Positions 55,217 through 64,000 of a stretch of 64,000 bases of DNA are shown here, in pieces (position 1 is the stretch's first letter; each line of letters opens with the position of its first letter). The stretch covers positions 9,398,821-9,462,820 of the forward strand of contig CM055823.1 in the NCBI GenBank assembly GCA_029582265.1, read 5' to 3'. Below the pieces are notes generated by a model, which was not told the origin of the DNA, did no database searches, and saw only the letters and a program-made list of their open reading frames with translations. A program made the position numbers and the translations under genes. Origin of the DNA: Zoroaster sp. YZ-2022 (taxonomy: Eukaryota; Echinodermata; Asteroidea; Forcipulatida; Zoroasteridae).

Positions 55217-58200
55217 TTGTCTTATTCCCATATGCCTGCCAAATTTCCATGTAATGTCTGTAAAAACCCGGTTAAATCTAATCAAAGTGGTATTTTTTGT
55301 AATTCTTGTAATTTTTGGGTACATCTTAGATGTACCGACCTGACTTATTCTGAGTTTTATAAATTAGCTAATAACGATGACCATTGGTTTTGCCCATCAT
55401 GCATCTCTAGTATCTTTCCTTTTAATAATTTAGATTCCACAGAATTTAAAGATGTGTTTACTGATATTAATCTGTATAATTATGTTTCCAGTGATTTGCA
55501 TGTTAATACTCCTGAGTTACATTTAGTTGAAGACCCCAACAATCCGGTTCATAATGTTAGTAATTCATGTTATTATTCTTACAATAAGTTCTTGAATTCC
55601 TTCAATCAAGAATCCTCTGAAGTATTTTCACTTATGCATCTAAACATTAGGAGTCTAACTAAAAATATTGACTCTCTCAGAATGTTACTCCACCAATTAA
55701 ATCATAATTTTTCTATTATTGGTTTGTCTGAAACCTGGCTCAAGGAAGAGTCTGGTAGTTATCTTAATTTACCAGGGTATATCCTTGAGACCATAAATAG
55801 GGATCACAAAGCTGGGGGCGGCGTAGCTCTTTATATTTCTTCTGACCTAACTTATTTACCTAGGCCGGATTTATGCATTTCTGTTGACTCCCTTGAATGT
55901 TACTTTGTAGAAATAATATCTTGTAAACATAAGAATATCATAGCAGGTGTTGTTTATAAGCCCCCAAATGCTAATTTTAATGATTTTATAACGTGTTTCC
56001 ATAACTTGATCCAACGTATAACCAACGAAAATAAGTCTTGTTTAATTTCTGGTGATTTTAATCTAAACCTGATTGATTGTGATCATCGCAGCCAGCCACA
56101 GGAATTCTTGGATTTGATTTTTTCCTCAGCTTGCATACCTCTTATTAATAAACCAACTAGGATCACGCAATCCTCTGCCACTCTCATCGATAATATTTTC
56201 ACGAATATTTTACCTCCTCCTAAATCTGGTATTATTGTAACTGATATTTCCGATCATTTTCCTATATTCACTTCCTTTTCATTCAATGCCAATCACTCTA
56301 GCTCAAAACCTGTCCCTACACATAATTACTCAATGGAAAATATTGATTATCTTAAAAATGATCTGAATTCCTGTGACTGGTCAGATGTTCTTTGTACCTT
56401 AGATGTTAACATGGCCTTTACTAAATTTATGGATATTTTTAACAGACTTCATGATAAGAATATTCCTTTGAAGAACTTTAAGACTTCGTCTCGTAAATTT
56501 ATCCCCAAGTCTCCATGGATTTCTGTAAGCATGTGTAAATCTATCCATCATAAAAATAAGCTGTATCGTAGATTTATTTCTCATCCCACCGACTCTAATC
56601 GTGCCATATATGTACGCTTATAAAAATATCTTGACTACTGTGATTCGTAACTCTAAGCGTATGTATTATGCCAAACAGTTTGAGAAAGAAAAGGGTAATG
56701 TAAAAACACTTGGAAAATTATCAACAGTGTATTAAAAAATAAAACCCCTTCTAAATTGTCTTCCATTGATGTTAATGGTGCTGTGGTTAACAATTCACAT
56801 TTTATAGCGGATCATTTTAACACTTACTTTACAAACATTGGTGATAATCTTAGCAATAAAATCCCTCCTAGTGATCGTAACTTTCATGATTATCTTTTAA
56901 ATTCTAATTCCAGCTCAATTTTCTTTGCTCCGGTTACTGAACAGGAAACTTTAGATATTGTTAACAATTTACCTAACAAAAAAAGTTCAGATCATGATCT
57001 TGTAAATAATTTTCTTATTAAATCTGTGATCCTTGCAATATCCATGCCCCTTACTTTCATTATGAACCTTTCCCTGTCTACTGGAGTTGTGCCTGATGAT
57101 ATGAAGATTGCCAGGATCACACCAATCTTCAAGAGTGGAGACACACAACAAGTTAATAATTATAGGCCTATCTCTGTTCTTACTTCATTTTCTAAAATCT
57201 TAGAACGTATTGTTTATACACGTACAAATAAATTTTTTGATAATCACAATATTTTGTCCGATTCTCAGTTTGGTTTTCGTGAGAAACACTCAACTTCTCA
57301 CGCAATTCTGCAGTTACTTGACAAAATTGCTAACAGTATTGATGATTCTTCTTACACACTTGGTATATTCCTGGATCTCTCTCAAGGCATTCGATACTGT
57401 TAATCATAAGATTCTTTTGTCTAAATTGGCTCATTATGGCATTAGAGGTATTGCCTTGGAGTGGTTCAGGAATTACCTTACTAAACGCCATCAATTTGTT
57501 TCCATTAATGGTTGTGTCTCCTCTCTTGCAGAAATTTCCCACGGTGTTCCACAAGGATCAATCCTTGGACCCCTGTTATTTTCAATTTATATTAATGATT
57601 TTGACAAATCCTCTAACTTACTATCATTTATTCTTTTTGCTGATGACAGTAATTTATTTTATACTCATTCTAATTTGAATGTACTCTTTGATACTGTTAA
57701 TTCAGAACTCAATAATATCTCTAGTTGGATTAGGGCCAACAAGTTATCACTCAATATTAAAAAAACTAACTTTATGTTATTCAGCAAGAAAGTAATTCAT
57801 CCCCTTCAGATTATCTATATTGACAATAATCAAATTCCTAGAACTGATTGTATTAAATTTTTAGGTCTGTATATTGACCAAGACCTCTCTTGGAAACAAC
57901 ATGTTAATTACTTATGTAAAATTATTTCTAGAAATGTTGGAATTATTAATAAGCTTAAGCATTTTTTTCCAGGGGAGGTTCTGGTTACACTCTACAATGC
58001 ACTTATTTTGCCCTATATTAATTATGGCATTCTAGCATGGGGAAATTCAGGAATAGTTCAAATCAACAGGCTATTGATCCTTCAAAAAAAAGCTTTTAGA
58101 ATTATTAATCATACTGATTACTTGGCTCACTGTGACCCTCTATTTTACAAACATAATAGTCTTAAGATCAGTGACATTTATCTTCTACAGCTTGGGATTT

Positions 58201-58460
58201 TCATGTATGAACTTAACTCTAATAATCTTCCTCATTCAATTTGTTCCTTATTTACAAAAAATCAAAATGTTCACGATCATTTCACAAGGCAATGTAATGA
58301 ATTTCATCAATCATTTGCCCGTACAACATTTTCCTATAGAACAATTAAGCATGAAGGTCCCAGGCTGTGGTATTCACTAGATAGTAATTTAAAAAGTACT
58401 CCTACATTAATATTCTTCAAACGTAAATTTAAGGATTTTTTGTTGAGTAAATACCTGTAA
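55217..58460 (+). pseudogene. LINE ORF2 (PHD finger, endonuclease, reverse transcriptase), three frameshifts
   Basis: The N-terminal PHD-like zinc finger is CNVC, CNSC, then WVHLRC and WFCPSC. Next is the APE-type endonuclease: LMHLNIRSL, GLSETWL, GGGVALYI, SGDFNLN, SDHFPIF. Then the reverse transcriptase: YRPISVL, FGFREKHST, AFDTVNHKIL, GVPQGSILGPLLF and the catalytic FADD in LFADDSNLFY, then a C-terminal region ending KDFLLSKYL. Frame changes lie near 56600-56623, in the A-run near 56702-56706 and in the CTCTCT run at 57375-57386. All three are small indels; two are in simple runs. The ATG at 55217 precedes the zinc finger by a few residues. Confidence 0.88.
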
Positions 58461-58799
58461 GTGGTTAATTGACTCTAGGGTTTGGCTTGGGTTTTAATAA
58501 CGATATGCATGGGATTGTCTTTGTTTTGTTTTGTATGTTTATATTTCACTATACATAAAATTGTTCACTCGTCCTGTTTATTATACTTATCTGGGGGGTC
58601 CTTACTAGACAAGCATTGCTTCTTAAGGGCCTCCTTCCACTTCCACTTGCATTTAATTTCTTTATACTATTCATTATTATTATCCATTTATTATTTATTG
58701 TTACAACCCTTATAATATTATTGTATGTTTACTTATATCCATAATGTATATTTTGATAAGTGTGGAAAATATTAAAGAACTGAACTGAACTGAACTGAA

Positions 58800-59177
58800 T
58801 TTTGCCCAATTTTAAAAACTAATTAAGTATGAGTACTTACCCAATAGATACTTTTGATGAGGATGGTTTTTGTAGACTTATTAGCTCGATGTTTGTCGAT
58901 TGATAATAATGACAAGTCCGTCCACTCGTGTGTGTTCTCTAGTTCATACTGAAAGCGCCAAATTTCAACAACGTGGCGTTGTAGTCTAGTGACCTGACTC
59001 GCACCGTGCAATACATGCAATAGAGACAACTGGAACCTGTCTAAAATACAATAATCTCTTTTTTTGGCAACCGCGTCCCCAGGGGGTAGGCCTAGTTCTT
59101 ATTTCGCTCGTACCCACCGGTACAATCAACAAGATCTTGTGAAGGAATTTGCAAAGTATTATGGGTGATCCTTAAGC
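58800..59177 (-). other. Candidate exon 58841-59036 of a - strand gene
   Basis: On the - strand a strong donor (attgg|gtaagtac) at 58840 closes a segment open in one frame for about 65 codons (RLQRHVVEIWRFQYELENTH). A weak acceptor (agacag) is at 59037; it could instead be a first exon. The LINE tail ends only about 40 bp away, in the adjacent intron. Product not recognised. Confidence 0.3.
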
Positions 59178-59549
59178 GAGGCCGCGTTTTCGCGACCCTA
59201 ACCAGAAACTTGTTCCGACGTCATATTCTTGACCAGAAACAAGACAGTGTAGGTACGCGAACGTAACCAGAAAAATGTTTTCAGTTTACGACGTGTTCAG
59301 TCATCAACGTTTCTCAAAATATACGGTGTAATTAAAATAAATTGGCAAAATAGAACTTACTCATGAGTGCTAGTAATAAACTTGAAAGATTTACTAGTGT
59401 ACCAATCATTTCATCATGTTTTAACAAATAATTAAAAACAAACTACAAGTTCCTCCATGGTGGAACCTATCACAAACTTTAATTTGGTTCACGTTTGGTC
59501 AGGACTATGACGCCATCGCAACACGACCGAACTCGCGAAAACGCGCCCT
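59178..59549. mobile_element. MITE with CGCGTTTTCGCGA ends
   Basis: ggccgcgttttcgcgaccct on the left, gaactcgcgaaaacgcgcc on the right. The subterminal parts contain ttgaccagaaac / gtttggtcaggac. Confidence 0.7.
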
Positions 59550-59952
59550 GCCTGGTGATTGCTCATCGTGAACACACGTACACACATACTTGTTCATCAG
59601 AAACCTAAAATAAGACAATAATTTTGATTTCTACTGAAAACTACGCCAATGTTTTTCTTTTCTTCTTTCTTTTTTTCTTATGGAAAATACCCTTTGGAAA
59701 GAAACTTTAATAGTTTTGTTTAAAAAAATGGTTAGATAGTTAGTTTTAAAAAGGAGATGGACATTTTCATACAATTTTCATGCAACATCCATGCTGGTGT
59801 TGAAGAATTTTATGGACACAATTTGGGCCATACAGCATACTTTTAGATAGTTTCAGTACAAAGAAGGTGATCAGCTGTTAATCACCATTGCTGATTCAAC
59901 AATGTTGGGAATAACAGAATAAACTAAAATGACAAAATGTTTAATTCATGGC
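59550..59952. other. Nothing recognised
   Basis: AT-rich sequence without recognised features. Confidence 0.35.
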
Positions 59953-60090
59953 ATGTAGATGCTGGACCAGTCTATTCAAGAATGACATGTAGGCTAGATG
60001 CTAGACCAGTCTATTCAAGAATGGCATGTAGATGCTGGACCAGTCTATTCAAGAATGGCATGTAGATGCTAGACCAGATTATGGCATGTA
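59953..60090. repeat. 35-bp tandem repeat, about 4 copies
   Basis: The unit atgctggaccagtctattca plus agaatggcatgtag repeats, with the last copy shortened. Confidence 0.9.
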
Positions 60091-61485
<1,395 letters not shown>

Positions 61486-61518
61486 TCTTATACAGACGCA
61501 ACAGGAAAGCAAGGCAAA

Positions 61519-61620
61519 AGCCAGTAATTTTCAGTCACTGTATTCATCTTAAACTAGGACATCGAATTCCATGCCCTGTTGAAAGTCTGCTCCGATCGTG
61601 ATGATACTGTCCCTTTATTA
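61519..61620. mobile_element. MITE family F3, half copy
   Basis: The right half only: cttaaactaggacatcga, attccatgccctgttgaaag, to actgtcccttta. Confidence 0.65.
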
Positions 61621-62579
61621 GTTATGTAAATAAACTACTGTTTAAAAAATTAATCAATGAAGCAATATAATTGATATTATTATTATTTATTCAGCCAATG
61701 ACAACATCAACAAAGCATACAAACAGTACATCAAATAATACAATGAAAATTTGAAACACATTGGAAATATACTCACAAGGGAGATGGATGGAGGACACAG
61801 ACACATTAACAGCATATGAAAAATAAATATACGTTTTGAAAGAAAATGCAGATAAGTCAAATAACGCACTACTCACCCAGCACTACTGATTACAATTGTC
61901 AATGTAGTATTTCATGATAAAAAATATGTCACGAAACTGGCCTGGTTGGGCTTCTGTAGTTTTCTGCTAGCATCCCTAATGCAATCTCAAGCCTCAGCTG
62001 AATGGGTCTAAGTTCAGATTGTCAAAGAAATTGCATGGGCAATGGAGGTTTCTCATTGGACAGAAGTTTTGATCAATGCCATGGTAATTATACATGTAGC
62101 AATGCATAAGAAGGATGAAGTACTTGAATGCAAATTGTCTGAGTCCGAAACCCATAAATCCATAGAATATTATGATATGTGATATCCACCGGTGTGGAAT
62201 GGTAAATAAGTCAGCTGCATTGTTTTGTATATACATAGAGCTTCTCCTTATTGGTGGAGGAAAATGGTACTAAGTTAGAAACAAGAAATCAGAACAATAA
62301 CACAGGATTAAGAGATAATTGATTCATGTTGCTAACATGCTTACATCAATCCTCAACACGTGATAGGAATACTTTATATAATAGGCAAACGGTCATCAGC
62401 TGTATGCTCTACTGAGATCTCTTGACTATAACATACTTCTGCGTGATCAAATGGACAAGTTACATGTACTGATATTCAACAGAAAATGGGTTTGTCTTGT
62501 TCAGAGATCATTGCTCTGTCAGTGTTGGTGAGGGATCTACTGGGATAAAGATGGATTTGAACTTAGTTCAGGTTGGATC
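61621..62579. other. Flank of NLR pseudogene; TTA tract
   Basis: 61674-61770 has (TTA)n then ttattcagccaatgacaaca, similar in layout to 28598. The rest, up to 62579, is not recognised and has no open LRR frame. Confidence 0.35.
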
Positions 62580-64000
62580 TTCCGTAAAGCTTTATAACAT
62601 AAGTTTACGACAGTCAGATTAGTCATTTCACTCAAGACTGAATAACATTGATCACATCATTACTATCCAAGGAGCAATTACCCAGGTCCAACACCTGCAG
62701 GTGCTTCATGAGACACAAACTATGGGACCACATTTCAGCAGACCCTCCTTAGGGTAAGTTTCTCCATAGGCACAAGCGTGTCAGGTTGGTCATTTCACTC
62801 AATGAGATCTAACACAGTCACACTTTCACTGCAGTCTTCATGATGTGTTCCATATCTTCAGGTTGTATGTTACAATGATGCATAAATACAGTTCTTATAG
62901 GGTTTTCAAGTGTTGAATATGAGGAGCCCACTGTGAAACTGTGCCTCCTAATGTATTATTATCAAGTCTTAATTCATTCAAGCAAGTGTTGTCTTTCAAC
63001 ACAACACTGCCAGACAGTGAACAGTTTGTCATGTTACTCAGCTCAAGAGCAAATAAATCCACTGACCCTGCAATGAATACTGATTTGATTTGGATCCTTT
63101 TAACTTTTTCCAGATAATTCGTTCCAAACTTTGAGTTGTGAACCTTTGACAGAAAGAACATGAGTGAGTGGAAATCACGAGAACCATGAATCACTATGTC
63201 ATCTGTAACCAGTGACTTAATATACGTCTTTGATGGTATCTTTACTGACTGACCCTCAAAATAACAATTTAATGCCAACTTGTTTAATTCTAATTCAGGG
63301 TTTAGGAGTGGAATTAAGATTCTCTTCATGCACACTTTATTGTCACCACAACAAAAGCGAAGGAGATACTTGAAATCATCGAGGTTGTGTGTTCCATCAC
63401 ATACGCGATCCAAAATATTCTGAAATTTCCCAATTTTCAATCGTTTTGTTGCAAAACGTTTGACCCGACTGATTGGAAGTAGGCTCAGCCAGTATTTTGC
63501 AGCACACAATTCCTGCATTGTTTTATGCAGGAATTGTATGCTGTTATGTGATTTGTGGTTCTTGAAAACTCTCTGACTGTGTATTCTTCTCAAATGCAGA
63601 CTCTGGAAATGAAAGTTTTAGTTCAGGGTTGAGGAGTCCATTCAGTGCTACTTCTCCAATTTTGATCAAAACTTCTGACATTTCTCCGTCAGACTGATGG
63701 CCTTTCCTTTTGAATATAATCACTGCCTTACTGTATAAGTGTGATATGGTTGATGGAAGCGCCTTATCTTCTCTCCAAATTACACAAATCAGGAGAAGTA
63801 ACAATGGGCTCCTTGCCAAGTCAGAAAGAACATCTGAACTTTTAATTGTCTTAATAAGTGCCTCACTGTTTTCCCGGAAAAACTTTCTGACATATTCTTC
63901 CATGTCATCTTCTGTAAAACCAAGAACCTTTCAATGTATGCAAGGATTTTGAATCAATGATTTGTTCCTTAATCGCTCAAGATGGGAGGGACGAGTTGTT
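62580..64000 (-). pseudogene. NACHT-LRR (NLR) receptor pseudogene, partial
   Basis: Read on -, the segment enters at the NACHT domain: TTRPSHLERL (sensor-like TTRP), then VLGFTEDDMEEYVRKFF, LARSPLLLLLICVIWRE, then QFLHKTMQELCAAKYWL (helical domain after NACHT), a linker, and LRR-like CLNELRLDNNTLGGTV. Further LRR remnants are at 62590-62830 (LSEMTNLTRLCLWRN, MKHLQVLDLGNCSLDSN). Lesions: in-frame TGA at 63931-63933, a frameshift between about 63555 and 63595, and stops plus a frameshift in the LRR remnants. NLR families are greatly expanded in sea urchins, amphioxus and some other marine invertebrates. The N-terminal part lies beyond base 64000. An intron explanation is possible for the LRR gap at about 62830-62895, not for the TGA. 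Confidence 0.82.

Larger units (their letters stand above)
54054..58799 (+). mobile_element. CR1/L2-group non-LTR retrotransposon
   Basis: ORF1 (54054-54965) is followed by a PHD-endonuclease-RT ORF2 (55217-58460) and a short 3' UTR ending in a (TGAAC)n tail at about 58780-58799. A short tandem tail instead of poly(A) is typical of the CR1/L2/Daphne-type group. The FADD catalytic motif is intact. Three frameshifts in ORF2 make this copy inactive, yet it is otherwise well preserved, so the insertion is fairly young. The 5' end is not fixed and no target duplication was recognised. Confidence 0.9.

Overview
The window is animal genomic DNA, with spliced genes, long introns and dense interspersed repeats (no operons, no CRISPR). 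The gene set (POFUT1, a CSRP-type double-LIM protein, a decayed NACHT-LRR receptor), the CR1/L2-like LINE with a PHD finger, Penelope-like termini and tRNA-derived SINEs suggest a marine invertebrate, most likely a deuterostome (echinoderm, hemichordate or cephalochordate). The sequence alone does not settle the lineage.

Layout. 1-10,231: the 3' part of POFUT1 on the + strand (five exons; N-terminal exons lie upstream of the window), with introns full of TTAA-flanked MITEs, a mariner-like MITE, a 57-bp minisatellite and SINEs. 10,232-15,200: intergenic repeats. 15,204-27,339: a CSRP/MLP gene on the + strand, with a perfect CArG box, a probable 5' UTR exon, a 5.3-kb first intron and five coding exons giving about 196 aa. 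Two of its introns each hold an inverted pair of tRNA-derived SINEs, and the first also holds an inverted Penelope-like terminal pair with hammerhead-like motifs. 27,340-34,950: repeats only, including two hAT MITEs with clear 8-bp target duplications. 36,242-45,005: exons of an unrecognised + strand gene with two similar alternative last exons; a 14-copy 115-bp satellite lies between them. 47,530-47,590: probable convergent 3' ends. 49,011-51,250 (perhaps to 59,040): an unrecognised - strand gene that may encode 72 aa. 54,054-58,799: an almost full-length LINE with ORF1 intact and ORF2 broken by three frameshifts. 60,961-61,485: 61 perfect AAT units joined to a SINE. 62,580-64,000: a - strand NLR pseudogene entering from the right.

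How it fits together. POFUT1 adds O-fucose to EGF repeats (Notch pathway) and CSRP is a cytoskeletal/nuclear LIM scaffold. They are neighbours with no obvious functional link. Most of the remaining DNA is mobile-element derived. Many small elements share TTAA-CCCT termini although their interiors differ, and nested insertions allow some of them to be dated relative to one another.
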